64,000 bases of DNA from Doryteuthis pealeii (lineage: Eukaryota; Mollusca; Cephalopoda; Myopsida; Loliginidae). Where the stretch lies: contig CM042181.1 in NCBI GenBank assembly GCA_023376005.1, positions 19,842,769 through 19,906,768 on the forward strand, written 5' to 3'. Position numbers and translations under genes: made by a program. How positions within the stretch are numbered: position 1 is the first letter of the stretch; the number at the start of each line of letters is the position of its first letter. Shown in pieces: positions 10,805 through 20,894 of this stretch. Under the pieces are notes generated by a model, which saw only the letters and a list, made by a program, of their open reading frames with translations, was not told where the DNA came from and made no database searches.

Positions 10805-10965
10805 TATTTACATTTAGTGTAATGGTTAGAATCCCCGCCTGTCAGCCTGACAGTCAGGGTTCGAATCACACACAGAGCAGTCTTCCTGTCTATAGCTCTG
10901 CTGATGAGGCATAATAGGCTGAAATGTACATACAGAGATTGACTTTTTCTCGATTTGTTTAGCCT
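10805..10965 (+). mobile_element. tRNA-Asp-like SINE head
   Basis: The stretch reads gtgtaatggttagaatcccc, gcctgtcag and then cagggttcgaatcac. This resembles tRNA-Asp(GTC): A box, an anticodon-loop-like CTGTCAG, and the B box GGTTCGAATC. It cannot fold as a full tRNA because the acceptor arms are missing. It is followed by gagcagtcttcctgtctata and an AT-rich tail. Copy 3 (53096-53260) lacks part of the anticodon region. Confidence 0.6.
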
Positions 10966-11102
10966 TACATTTGAACAGATATGCCTGCCTAATTCATTAA
11001 TTATCAATTAATTAATTTTCAAAATTAGGTATGACTTCAATTAAGCACATAATCTCCCAAAGATTGTTGGCTATCGCCATCTCAAACAGATTGTTTGTCC
11101 AC

Positions 11103-11104
<2 letters not shown>

Positions 11105-11148
<44 letters not shown>

Positions 11149-11500
11149 GCATTTCACATAGCGCTAATACCCTTGGGAAAGGTATGAATCCATATATTCT
11201 CCCTCCAGCTATGGGTTAAATAGTAGGGCAGACTGGACTCTTCAGCCTTGGGTAGGTAAACAGTCTAGGAGAGGGATAACTCTGAATTCAAAATTCCTGA
11301 GGTCTGTCGTTGATTGGATTTTGTGGCAACCCTTGATGCACCAATTCTTTCCTATCGACTGTGCCAAAAAGTGTGGATGGTCCAACACAAGCCTTCATCA
11401 CTATAAACAAATCACTGTGTGGGTGTTTATTGTGTGTATGAACCCTCATACATCGAAAATCGACGGGAGGGTCCATTATTATATATGATATAGAGCGTTC
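11105..11500 (+). mobile_element. SINE central domain with alternative 3' tail, after (TA)n
   Basis: After a (ta)n run come ttggcatttcacatagcgct, aatacccttgggaaaggtat, ctccagctatgggttaaata and taaacagtctaggagaggg, as in the 1993-2285 SINE. The 3' region then differs: cgttgattggattttgtgg, atgcaccaattctttcctat, actgtgccaaaaagtgtgg and cgaaaatcgacggg. The tRNA head is missing here. Better copies are at 25203-25595 and 28258-28650. Confidence 0.7.
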
Positions 11501-11508
11501 GGCTAGAA

Positions 11509-11699
11509 ACCACAAGGTTCCTCGCCAACTCAGCGTATGAGTAGCACAGGGATCTGTGTGGTAAAGTAAGGAGCTGATGGTAGGTGTGGCACTTCACCTC
11601 AGACGCTAAAACAATCTCCTTGGTCTAGTGCTATTGAAAAGGGGATAGACTCCCTCGCTGATTGGCTGATACCGACATTAGGCCGCCCCCACAACTTTA

Positions 11700-11700
<1 letters not shown>
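11509..11700 (+). mobile_element. Partial tRNA-derived SINE (second family)
   Basis: It starts tagagcgttcggctagaaac, has lost the B-box stretch (retained in copy 3 at 53758), and continues caactcagcgtatgagtagc, ggagctgatggtaggtgtgg, actccctcgctgattggctg and cgacattaggccgccccca. The complete member is at 17520-17715. It ends in a (ta)n run. Confidence 0.75.
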
Positions 11701-11730
<30 letters not shown>

Positions 11731-11733
<3 letters not shown>

Positions 11734-11893
11734 AATTTCGTTAAACTGTACAGACAATTCCTGTCGGACAAGTTTTTCATTGATCTGTTTCCAATTTCGG
11801 GCCATCTTTCTGGTGTCGGGGCCGGAAAATTGGAACGGATCAATGAAAAACTTGTCCGACAGGAATTGTCTGTACAGTTTAACGAAACTTGTA
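11731..11893. mobile_element. Hairpin element with ~68-bp near-perfect arms
   Basis: The arm caaatttcgttaaactgtac, agacaattcctgtcggac, aagtttttcattgatctg is followed by a GC-rich centre (cgggccatctttctggtgtc) and then by the inverted arm ending in acagtttaacgaaacttg. It sits between (ta)n runs. The same element is at 54030-54188, where the centre is a slightly longer palindrome. It looks like a foldback/MITE, and no transposase is seen. Confidence 0.8.
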
Positions 11894-11936
11894 TAAAAGA
11901 AAAAATGCAAAATACATACATATATATATATATATA

Positions 11937-12565
11937 TCTTATTATAATGGAGATTGTGTGTTTTTCTGTCTGTAACCGAAACTAAATCGCTACTCAAGTC
12001 ACAATTCTCTTAGTAATTGACGTCACATTCACCATGAATTTATCCTTATTTTAACCTCAATTATTAATAAAATTGTTTAACATTATTTATACTGTTAACC
12101 ATATCTACATACTAATAGCATGCAATTGTATTTAAATATACAACAAAATAGCGGTTTACAGTGTGAACGGAAAGGCTAATTTGCATATTGATATTAAAAA
12201 TGTAATTTTAATAAATATATGCTTAGTATTATTGATTTCTAATTGTTTGGCTTTATTTTAATGAATATAAGCAAAAATCTCTTCAATGAATCTTAAATGA
12301 AATCCATTAACAAGAAAAAATAACTGTCATTTTATTCTTTACTTCCTCTTTTAACTAAATACTTAAATTAGAAAAAATAGCAATGAAAGACAAGAGTGAT
12401 GGAAGAGTAAGTTTCAGTTATTCTATTTTTCGATTATATCCCCCTCTGTTTCAAATCTTTTTATCTGCATTCTTATTCAGTTTCATTAGCCTTTCTAATT
12501 TAATATAATATTTCATTACATTAAAACTTAAATACTTGCACCCGGAGGGTACATATATTTGCTAG
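11937..12565 (+). mobile_element. Non-autonomous Helitron (629 bp)
   Basis: The 5' end is TC (tcttattataatggagattg) preceded by A. The 3' end has a short hairpin (gcacccggagggtac; perfect gcaccc-gga-gggtgc in copy 3), then an AT spacer and CTAG followed by T. TC...hairpin...CTRR inserted between A and T is the Helitron signature. The interior holds tctgtctgtaaccgaaac and no Rep/helicase frame, so it would depend on an autonomous relative. Confidence 0.75.
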
Positions 12566-13085
12566 TATATATAATACTTATATATAAGTAATGAAAAAAA
12601 TAAGAAAAAAAAAAGTATGAAAGGAACTATCCTAGTTTGTTAACCATAACACTATGAAATTCACCTGAATAAGGATGGTTGTTAAATCAAAAAAATAAGA
12701 TTCCCAAAATCTAAAATAAAAATTTAAAAAAAAACATCTCCCATGTCCGCTATGAGATTATCATAAATCAGCATTATCCGTAAGATAATCCGTATCGACA
12801 CCCCGGAAGATTTCCTGCTGGCATGCTTAAAGGATGTTTCTTGGGAGGCGCCCGACTCCCACTCGCGGATCAACTTACTTCCAGCCGAGATTATATTTGC
12901 TGAGACAAATAAATGTAGACATGGAAACAGGTGCTTGGACATGACACGATGCAAAGAATCCAATATCGGAAAAAAAAAGAAAAAAAAAGTTTCTTAAAAA
13001 AAAAAAATGAAAGATGGGAAGCAAAAAAAAAAAAACAAGAAAAAAAAAAAAAAATTGCATAATTAGATAAGACTTGTCTGTGCAT
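12566..13085. other. Unassigned; GC-richer island at 12735-12960 flanked by poly-A
   Basis: Most of this is AT-rich, but 12735-12960 (from cccatgtccgctatgagatt to catgacacgatgcaaagaat) is markedly less AT-rich and is preserved in copy 3 (55335-55560). The minus strand is open for about 79 codons and has a donor-like ggaagtaagttg at about 12882, but I see no convincing acceptor and recognise no domain. Confidence 0.4.
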
Positions 13086-14420
13086 CAGTCATTATGAACA
13101 ATCCTTAAAAATCAATGGCTCATCCGGGTAATTTCAACGGTGCGTCATCAGAACATTCTGTTTATCATGAGTCATTCCATGTCTAGACACAGTGAAGAGA
13201 TGTGAAACATGGGACACACATATTTGCTTTGAATGAGTCCCCCAGAAAATTTGATGTGTCCCAACTAAAGTTTCTTAATAGATTGTAGGGTTTTTATTCA
13301 TGATATGGAGAAATAACTAAAGCCGTCTAGCTCCTACCTTGTAACTTGTCGTGTAATTCGTTTCGAAGAAACTATTGAAATGTATTTACAGTTAGCTTGA
13401 AATAGTGAGGGAGGAAAAAAGAAAAACATTGGGATGCATGGATATGATTTTACTGGGTCCTTTTAGATATTTTGTGCAGGACGCGTATCTATCAGCATCT
13501 CTGCTCATCTGGGTAATTTCAACGGTGCGTCATCAGAACAGTCTGTTTATCATGAGTCATTTTATGAACAATCCTTAAAAATCAATGGCTCATCTGGGTA
13601 ATTTCAACAGTGCATCACCAGAACAGTCTGTTTATCATGAGTCATTCCATGAACTATCCTTAAAAATCAATAACTGACCCAGTGATGCTGATAGCTTTCT
13701 GATTTAGTGCATCCTGGGATGCAAATATTTGCTTTGAATGAGTCCTTAGAAAATTTGATGTGTCCCAACTAAAGTTTCTTAATAGATTGTAGGGTTTTTA
13801 TTTATGATCTGGGGAAATAACTAAAAAGCTGTCTAACTCCTACCTTGTAACATATCCTGTGTAATTCATTTCTAAGAAAATATTGAAATGTATTTACAGT
13901 TAGCTTGAAATGGTGAGGGAAGAAAAAAGAAAAATACTGGGATGCATGGATATGATTTTACTGTGTCCTTTTAGATTTTTGTGCATCAGAGACGCAGGAC
14001 GCTTACCTATCAGAATCTCTGGTTATATCATTTTAATATTCATTCAAAAGGCATCAAAAATGAATTAAAATTTTTTTTTTTTAATTTAAAAAAGTGAGGA
14101 GAGAAAAAAATATATGGTTACCCTGAAAGTTCTTAATCTCAGTTAGCTTGAAATGGTGAAGGAGGAAAAAAGAAAAACACTGGGATGCATAGATACAATT
14201 TTACTGCATCATTTTAGATTTTTATGCAGGACACGTATCTATCAGCATCCCTGCTCATCTGGATAATTTCAACAGTGCGTCATCAGAACATTCTGTTTAT
14301 CATGAGTCATTCCATGAACTATCCTTAAAAATCAATAACTGATCCAGTGATGCTGATAGCCTTTGGATTTAGTGCATCATGGGACACACATATTTATTTT
14401 GAATGAGACCCGGGAAAATA
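13085..14420. repeat. ~480-510-bp higher-order tandem repeat, about 3 units
   Basis: Each unit contains tgaacaatccttaaaaatca, gtaatttcaacggtgcgtca, ctgtttatcatgagtcatt, gcaaatatttgctttgaatg, aagtttcttaatagattgta, agctcctaccttgtaac and gggatgcatggatatgattt. Full units start near 13090 and 13560, with a third, diverged unit from about 14030. Within a unit the ggtaatttcaacggtgcgtc module itself recurs. Copy 3 has about six units (55690-58420). Confidence 0.9.
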
Positions 14421-14454
14421 TAAAGGTAAAATTTTAAGTAGCATACTGCTGGTT

Positions 14455-15290
14455 TGAATTCAGAGTTTTTGAAGGATAAAATTCTCCCATTTTGACTCAG
14501 ACACAATAAGCAAAGTTTTTTTTTTTTACCCAGACACAATAAGCAAAAATTCTCCCATTTTGACTCAGACACAATAAGCAAAGATTTTTTTTTTACCCAG
14601 ACACAATAAGCAAAAATTCTCCCATTTGACTCAGACACAATAAGCAAAGATTTTTTTTTTACCCAGACACAATAAGCAAAAATTCTCCCATTTTGACTCA
14701 GACACAATAAGCAAAGATTTTTTTTTTTTACCCAGACACAATAAGCAAAAATTCTCCCATTTTGACTCAGACACAATAAGCAAAGATTTTTTTTTACCCA
14801 GACACAATAAGCAAAAATTCTCCCATTTTGACTCAGACACAATAAGCAAAGATTTTTTTTTACCCAGACACAATAAGCAAAAATTCTCCCAGACTCACAC
14901 AATAAGCAAAGATTTTTTTTTTACCCAGACACAATAAGCAAAAATTCCCCATTTTGACTCAGACACAATAAGCAAAGATTTTTTTTTTACCCAGACACAA
15001 TAAGCAAAAATTCTCCCATTTTGACTCAGACACAATAAGCAATGTTTTTTTTTTTTACCCAAACTCAATAAGCAAAATTCTCCCATTTTCCTTGTTTAAC
15101 CCGGACATAATAAGCAAAAAGTGTCCCATTTTGACCCAGACACAATAAGCAAAATTGTCCTTATTTGAACAAGACATGATAGGCACAATTTATCCTTATT
15201 TAACACAGACACAATAAGCATTTTTTACTCAGACCCATAACCAAAATCCGTCCCATTTTGATCCAGACAAAATAAGCAAAGATTATCTGT
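14455..15290. repeat. ~61-68-bp tandem repeat, about 12 units
   Basis: Alternating half-units are cagacacaataagcaaa followed by gatttttttttaccc, and aaaattctcccattttgact. Later units (15100-15290) diverge. The array produces a 177-residue minus-strand frame of repeated FAYCVWVKK / CLLCLSQ, an artefact of periodicity. In copy 3 only a short remnant exists (59424-59690). Confidence 0.95.
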
Positions 15291-15565
15291 ATTTGACCCA
15301 AACAACCTTGAAATCAAAATCTTCACCTCATCTTCATCCTGTATTTATTCTACTTCCAAATTGAAATCTATCGACACACAGAAAAGTGAATTGTGGATAT
15401 ATTTTCTCATTTTTTTTAGACACCATGATGAATCTCAACTGAAAACCATTTGTATTTATTAACTATTAACACCTTAAACAATTAATGTGTTAATAATCAT
15501 ATTAACTTACAGTAACAACATGCAAGTTTATTTATTTATACAATTTTTTTTCTCTCTCTTTCCAG
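15291..15565 (+). other. Intron 3' end before exon B
   Basis: AT-rich single-copy sequence ends in a long pyrimidine tract (ttttttttctctctctttccag), a strong acceptor. It is conserved in copy 3 (59690-59935) with a few substitutions and small indels. Confidence 0.6.
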
Positions 15566-15723
15566 GGTTTATCCATCTGTCACATCTATGTCGGTCACCA
15601 GATTTATATCCATCCGATACATTTAGTGTGATATTACTCACGCTAGTCACTTGTATATGTTTTACACTTTTCTTAAACACTATGTGGCCATCGGAATGGA
15701 CAGTGGTCAAGCTATCATTCCAG
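15566..15723 (+). CDS. GDE-family phosphodiesterase, internal exon B (1-bp shorter than copy 3)
   Basis: The exon lies between tctctctttccag and gtaagt. In frame with exon A it reads GLSICHIYVGHQIYIHPIH and then hits a stop, because copy 1 has catttagtg where copy 3 has catgttagtg. The intact version in copy 3 is 159 bp, phase 0 at both ends. Noisy copy 2, which shares copy 1 markers, retains the G, so the missing base here is most likely a sequence error rather than a real null allele. The peptide holds one transmembrane helix and the EWTVVKLSFQ motif that precedes the PF-H helix in GDPD2/5-type proteins. Confidence 0.75.
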
Positions 15724-16320
15724 GTAAGTTAATTACAATTTATTTTCTGTGGGTATCTTAATGTTATCTAGGTTAGAGATACGGTCTCATCCCCCCCATC
15801 TATGAGACGCCGTAGCACCTATGTAGCAGTTCCCTGGTAATATTTTCTGGTGATGTATAGATGACACGAAGATGACTGATGTTGAACGTAGAATATTTTA
15901 TTTACTTCCAAACACCGTGAAATACTGAAATAAAATGGGGTATAAAACAATTACTAATTTACAAAAGGAGTCTTTAACAAATGCCAGCAACTTCACGAGA
16001 AAATTGGAAAGAAACATACCTGTGCGCCGTACCAGTACCGAGAACTAACTAAAAGACTAAAGTTCTAATTTTAGGACGATATTATCCACACAACCTTTTT
16101 GCTGCATCAGCCAGGCGGAAGTCCCTCTTTTGCCCTAAGGATACCTGTTGAATATTCCCACAATGCAATTCAGGCCCTGTGGGTCCACTTGATTATCAGA
16201 CCCTAACAGAGTTGTTTCCCTTACACTGTCCAAATTTAAGGGTATATTTTGAGGGTAGAAAATAAATATATTTAACATTAGGCGCACTCAAAGGCGACAG
16301 CTTCAACCTATATATATATT
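15724..16320. other. Unassigned repeat-like stretch, no gene seen
   Basis: From about 15780 to 16310 (gatacggtctcatcccccc to gcgcactcaaaggcgacag) the sequence is less AT-rich and conserved in all three copies. I recognise no coding frame or terminal repeats. It abuts the SINE that starts at 16322. Confidence 0.4.
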
Positions 16321-16321
16321 T

Positions 16322-16598
16322 ACCTCAAGCAGGATGCGACACAAGGTCAATTTCTTAAGCGGGGTTTAACAGGTTTGAATTCAGAGTTTTCCTTCTCCTA
16401 GACTGGTTACCTAGCCAGGGTTAAAGAGTCCAGTCTGTCCTGCTATTTACCCATAGCTGGAGGGAGAATTGGATTCATACCTTTCCCAAGGGTATTAGCA
16501 CCATGTGAAATGCCAACAGCTTCGTCCAGGAATTGAACTCGCATTGACGATTCCATTTCCTACGACTCTAACCATTAGACCAAGCACCTCCATGTGCG
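16322..16598 (-). mobile_element. tRNA-derived SINE, full length
   Basis: Reading the minus strand: head tgcttggtctaatggttaga (A box) and gagttcaattcctgg (B box), central gctaatacccttgggaaag and ccagctatgggtaaatagc, 3' half taaccagtctaggagaagg through aattgaccttgtgtcgcatc. It ends in tgaggtaaatatata. It is directly joined to the acggcat-family element at 16600. Confidence 0.85.
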
Positions 16599-16599
16599 C

Positions 16600-16975
16600 C
16601 CTAGCACCTATATGATTGCCCCAACCCTATTGCTCTTATGGCAACCTCCAACCCCTTTTTATCATATGAGTGCTAGAAGGCAGTGACTGAGGGTCTACAT
16701 GTCCTGGGAATGATGTTAAACTCTATCTGATGGTGAGGTTCCAGTTTTGGAGGTTTGGGGAATGTGGAGCACCCCTTCATCACCATTGCTCCCTGGTCCA
16801 CTCTGTCCGGAGTGGTAGTACCTGTTAGGGTCCCATCTATGGGTTGAATAGAAAAACATGAGTTGATAAACAAAATTGTATTATCTATTAAGAATTGATT
16901 TATTTCAAAACTTTATTGGCATTAAATGACCCACTGAGGTTATACCGTAAAACCAAACCAAACCAAACCAAACCT
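16600..16975 (+). mobile_element. acggcat-family element with (AAACC)n tail
   Basis: It begins gccctagcacctatatgatt, continues tctgatggtgaggttccag, ccattgctccctggtccact, agtggtagtacctgttaggg and ttaaatgacccactgaggtt, and ends ccgtaaaaccaaaccaaacc. It is about 375 bp and non-coding. Related copies: 20895-21515, 22556-22760 (opposite strand) and 60980-61345. The simple-repeat 3' tail hints at retroposition. Confidence 0.65.
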
Positions 16976-17224
16976 ATTTTTACATCGCCTGGAGGGCGTT
17001 TTTTATTCTGTACTAGTATAGGTAATAATATCTGAATTGATGCTTAGTAATGATTCTGAAATGACCGAATTGTTTATCTTCTCGGACCAATCAAATCGTT
17101 TCTAGTTTCACTCGTTCACAGACCCCCAACACCCCCGCACCCCCCCACCCTGACTGTATGCACCAAATTTTCACTCTTTTATAATTCCAAGAAGAATAAT
17201 GTTAAGTGACAGTCTGGCATTATC
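16976..17224. other. Intergenic/intronic spacer, no gene seen
   Basis: The spacer contains gcctggagggcgttttttattc and a C-rich run (cccccaacacccccgcaccc) near 17130. Copy 3 has a shortened C run here (about 61508). No feature recognised. Confidence 0.4.
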
Positions 17225-19350
17225 TAATTATTTGAATTCTGACTTTGCAGTGAAGAGATCTCCGAAGCATATCGAATTTGGCAATTTTCCTCTGTATTCT
17301 TTCCAAGTGTCTGTCTCTCGTATCCTGGTTGTAAAACAAGTTTGACATCGATAGGACAAGAGGTTAGGTGGAATTATCCAAGAGTCTCTCTTTTGTTTTT
17401 GTCGAGTTTTGAATGCAAAAGATATTAAACCAATTGAAATTCATCAACAATTAATGCAAGTGTATGGTGAGTCATGCATGGAGGTCAAAAATTTCCACAA
17501 GTGGTATAAGTAAAGTAAAGTCGTCGGGGTGGCCTAATGTCAGTATCATCCAATCAGCGAGGGAGTCTAGCGCCACACCTACCATCAGCTCCTTACTTTA
17601 TCGCACAGATCCCTGTGCTACTCATATGCTGAGTTGGTAAGGACCGGGATCGAACTAGGAACCTTATGGTTTCTAGCCGAACGCTCTACCGACTGAGCTA
17701 ACCCGGCCCTTTATGGTGGACAGCTGGTATGACATAAGGATACAAAAATTACTACGGAAATGAATTCTGATTTTACATTGAAGAGATTCTGAAGCATATC
17801 GAATTTGGCAATTTTCCTCTGTATTCTTTCCAAGTGTCTGTCTCTCGTATCCTGGTTGTAAAACAAGTTTGACATCGATAGGACAAGAGGTTAGGTGGAA
17901 TTATCCAAGAGTCTCTCTTTTGTTTTTGTTGAGTTTTAAATGCAAAAGGATTGATTGAAATTGAAATTCATCAACAATTAATGCAAGTGTATGGTGAGTC
18001 ATGAATGGATGTCAGAAACGTCCACAAACAGTGTATGTAGTTTGCAATGATTGCAAGGTTCAAAGCTTCTTCAACAACATGGTGGCAAGCTGGTATGACA
18101 TAGGGAGACAAAAATTGCTATGGAACCGAATTCTGAGTTTACAGTGAAGAAATCTCCAAAGAATATTGACTTTACCAATTTTCCTCTGTATTCTTTCCAA
18201 GCGTCTGTCTCTTGTATTCTGGTTGGAAAATAAGTTTGATATTGGCAGGACAAGAGGTTAGGTGGAATTATTCAAGAGTCTCTTTTTTTTTTTTTTGTCG
18301 AGTTTTGAACACAAAAGACATTAAGCCAAATGAAATTTAACAAAAATTAACTGAAGTGTATGGTGAGTTGTGCATGGATGTCAAAAACGGCCGGAAAGCA
18401 GTGTATGTAGTCTGCAATGATGAAAAGGTTCAAAGCTTCCTTAACAATATGGCAGCAAGCTGGTATGACATAGGGATACAAAAATTGCTACGGAACTGAA
18501 TTCTGAAGCACAAAGCATTAAACTGATTGAAGTTCATCAACAATTAATGCAAGTGTATGGTGAGTTGTGCATGGATGTCAAAAATTTCCACAAGTGGTGT
18601 AGGTAGTTTGCAATTATGAAAAGGTTCAATACTTCCTTAATGACATGGTGGCCAGCTAGTATGACATAGCGATACAAAAATTGCTGCGGAACTGAATTCT
18701 GATTTTACATTGAAGAGATTCTGAAGCATATCAAATTTGGCAATTTTTCTCTGAATTCTTTCCAAGTGTCTGTCTCTCGTATCCTGGTTGTAAAACAAGT
18801 TTGATGTAAGGGGTTAAGTAGAATTAATTTTTTAATATTGACTTTGCTAATTTTACTCTGTATTCTTTCCAAGCGTCTGTCTCTTGTATTCTGGTCGTAA
18901 AACAAGTTTGGTATTAGCAGGACAAAAGGTTAGATGAAATTATCCGTGAGTCTTTCTTTTGTTTTTGTTGTATTTGGAATGCAAAAGATATTAAACCGAA
19001 TGAAATTCAACAAAAATTAACTGAAGTGTATGGTGAGTCGTGCATGGATGTCAGAAATGACAGCAAGCAGTGTAGATAGTTTGCAATGATGACAAGGTTC
19101 AATACTTCCTTAACAACATGGTGGCCAGCTGGTATGACATAGGGATACAAAAAATTGTTATGGAACTGAATTCTGACTTTGCAGTGATGAAATCTCCAAA
19201 GCATATCAACTTTGGCAATTTTCCTCTGTATTCTTTCCAAGCGTCTGTCTCTCGTATTCTGGTTGGAAAATAAGTTTGGTATTGGCAGGACAAGAGGTTA
19301 GATGGAATTATTCAAGAGTCTCTCTTTTGTTTTTGTTGAAGTGAATTCAG
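17225..19350 (+). repeat. Tandem repeats derived from a mariner-like transposon
   Basis: Units of about 190-520 bp repeat the motifs gaagcatatcgaatttggca, ccaagtgtctgtctctcgta and aggttaggtggaattatcc. Translation of the plus strand gives IEIHQQLMQVYGESCMDVKN and QQKLTEVYGELCMDVKN, like the N-terminal helix-turn-helix of mariner transposases. It also gives KVQSFLNNMAASWYDIGIQK, like the mariner C-terminal end, joined with the catalytic middle missing. I infer an internally deleted mariner-like element that became tandem. Stops are frequent. A tRNA SINE interrupts it at 17520-17715. Confidence 0.6.
17520..17715 (-). mobile_element. tRNA-derived SINE (second family), complete head
   Basis: On the minus strand it starts gggccgggttagctcagtcg (A box TAGCTCAGTCGG) and has cctagttcgatcccggtcc (B box), so a tRNA-like 5' end is clear. 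The body is ctcagcatatgagtagcaca, ggagctgatggtaggtgtgg and actccctcgctgattgg, and the 3' end is cgacgactttactttactt. The anticodon stem pairs poorly, so it is a SINE and not a functional tRNA gene. It is inserted into the mariner-derived array. Confidence 0.85.
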
Positions 19351-19439
19351 GAACCCGTGATGATTATCAACTCAAATTGACAATGTGCTAATTTGGCCAA
19401 ACATTTGGTTAACAAGAAAAGATGAAAAATTTCTAGGGG

Positions 19440-19712
19440 CGGACCTGACCATCTGGACCCCCCCCCATCTAAATTTAAAAAAAATTTTTTTTTTTTTCCT
19501 TCAATGGATTATTATCGATTACACACCGATATGGGGGATCGATTTACTATAAACTTATATGAGGAAATGAGCACCCATGAAAACTCAAAAAATAAAGAAC
19601 TTTTAAGAATTTTTTTTTACAATCTGATAGATTGGTGTGTTATCGATATTAATCCATTGAAGGAAAAAAAAAAAAATTTAGATGGGGGGGGGGGTCCAGA
19701 TCTTGAGGTCTT
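19440..19712. mobile_element. MITE with long terminal inverted repeats rich in C/G runs
   Basis: The left end ctggacccccccccatctaa continues through ttttttccttcaatggatta and atcgattacacacc. The right end is its complement (ggtgtgttatcgatattaat, ccattgaaggaaaaa, tttagatgggggggggtcc). The arms are about 80 bp with poly-T/A and C/G homopolymers. The core of about 110 bp encodes nothing recognisable. The same element is at 63345-63595. Confidence 0.8.
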
Positions 19713-20840
19713 TCTAGGTATTTACTCCCTCATGACTAGGATGTGACACAAGGTCAATTTTTAAGTGGAGTACAGCTGGTTTGACGTCAAAGTTTTCTTT
19801 CTTCTAAAATGGTTGCCTAACCAAGGCTAAGGAACTTCCCTACTATTAACAAGAGAAAGTATGTAATTACCTAACCCCTTCCCCATGACTAGGATGTGAC
19901 ACAAGGTCAATTTTTAAGTGGAGTACAGCTGGTTTGTATTTAGAGTTTTCCTTCTCATATCAAGATTTAAGAACCTATTCTTCCCTACTATTAACAAAAG
20001 GTAGTATGTATTTATTCAATCCCTCTCCTATGAGTAGGATGTGACACAAGGTCAATTTTTAAGTGGGGCTTGAATTCAGAGATTTCCTTCTCCAAAATTG
20101 GTTACCATACCAAGACTAAAGAACACAGTCTTCCCTACTATTAACAAAAGGTAGTATGTATTTATTCAACCCCTCCCCCATGAATAGGATGTGACACAAG
20201 GTCAATTTTTAAGTGAGGCTTGAATTCAGAGATTTCCTTCTCCAAAATTGGTTACCATACCAAGACTAAAGAACACAGTCTTCCCTACTATTAACAAAAG
20301 GTAGTATGTATTTATTCAACCCCTCCCCCATGAATAGGATGTGACACAAGGTCAATTTTTAAGTGCGGCTTGAATTCAGAGATTTCCTTCTCCTAGATTG
20401 GTTGTCATACCAAGACTAAAGAACCCATTCTTCCCTACTATTAACAAGAGGAAGTGTCTTTATTCAACCCCTCCCCCATGAATAGGATGTGACACAAGGT
20501 CAATTTTTAAGCAGGGTTTGAATTCAGAGATTTCCTTCTCCTAGATTGGTTGTCATACCAAGACTAAAGAACCCATTCTTCCCTACTATTAACAAGAGGA
20601 AGTGTCTTTATTCAACCCCTCCCCCATGAATAGCATGTGACACAAGGTCAATTTTTAAGTGGGGCTTGAATTCAGAGATTTCCTTCTCCAAAATTGGTTA
20701 CCATACCAAGACTAAAGAACACAGTCTTCCCTACTATTAACAAAAGGTAGTATGTATTTATTCAACCCCTCCCCCATGAATAGGATGTGACACAATGTCA
20801 ATTTTTAAGCAGGGTTTGAATTCAGAGATTTCTCTCTGTT
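19713..20840 (-). repeat. ~150-bp tandem array derived from a SINE 3' half, about 7-8 units
   Basis: Units contain ggatgtgacacaaggtcaat, tttttaagtggggcttgaat, tcagagatttccttctcc, ggttaccataccaagactaa and cttccctactattaacaa. This is the reverse of the 3' half of the SINE at 1993-2285 (gcgacacaaggtcaatttc ... ttccttctcctagactgg ... ctatttaccc). The first two units are more diverged. A minor period-doubling pattern (pairs with agtgtctttattc) is visible. Confidence 0.85.
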
Positions 20841-20894
20841 GCTACACAATCTTTAATTAGTGTATTTCCATAGAAATAAAATCTTTCAAAGTGC

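Noticed and set aside
10810..10870. tRNA-Asp gene
   Set aside because: Acceptor arms are absent and the copy 3 version lacks the anticodon region. A SINE head.
14369..15086. Long minus-strand frames of repeated FAYCVWVKK / CLLCLSQ, resembling a repeat protein
   Set aside because: They arise from the ~61-bp array, change frame with poly-T length, and all frames show the same periodicity. No start context, splice sites or known repeat fold.
17640..17715. Possible functional tRNA gene (good A and B boxes)
   Set aside because: The anticodon stem does not pair properly and a ~120-bp body follows. The same sequence is dispersed at several sites, so it is a SINE.
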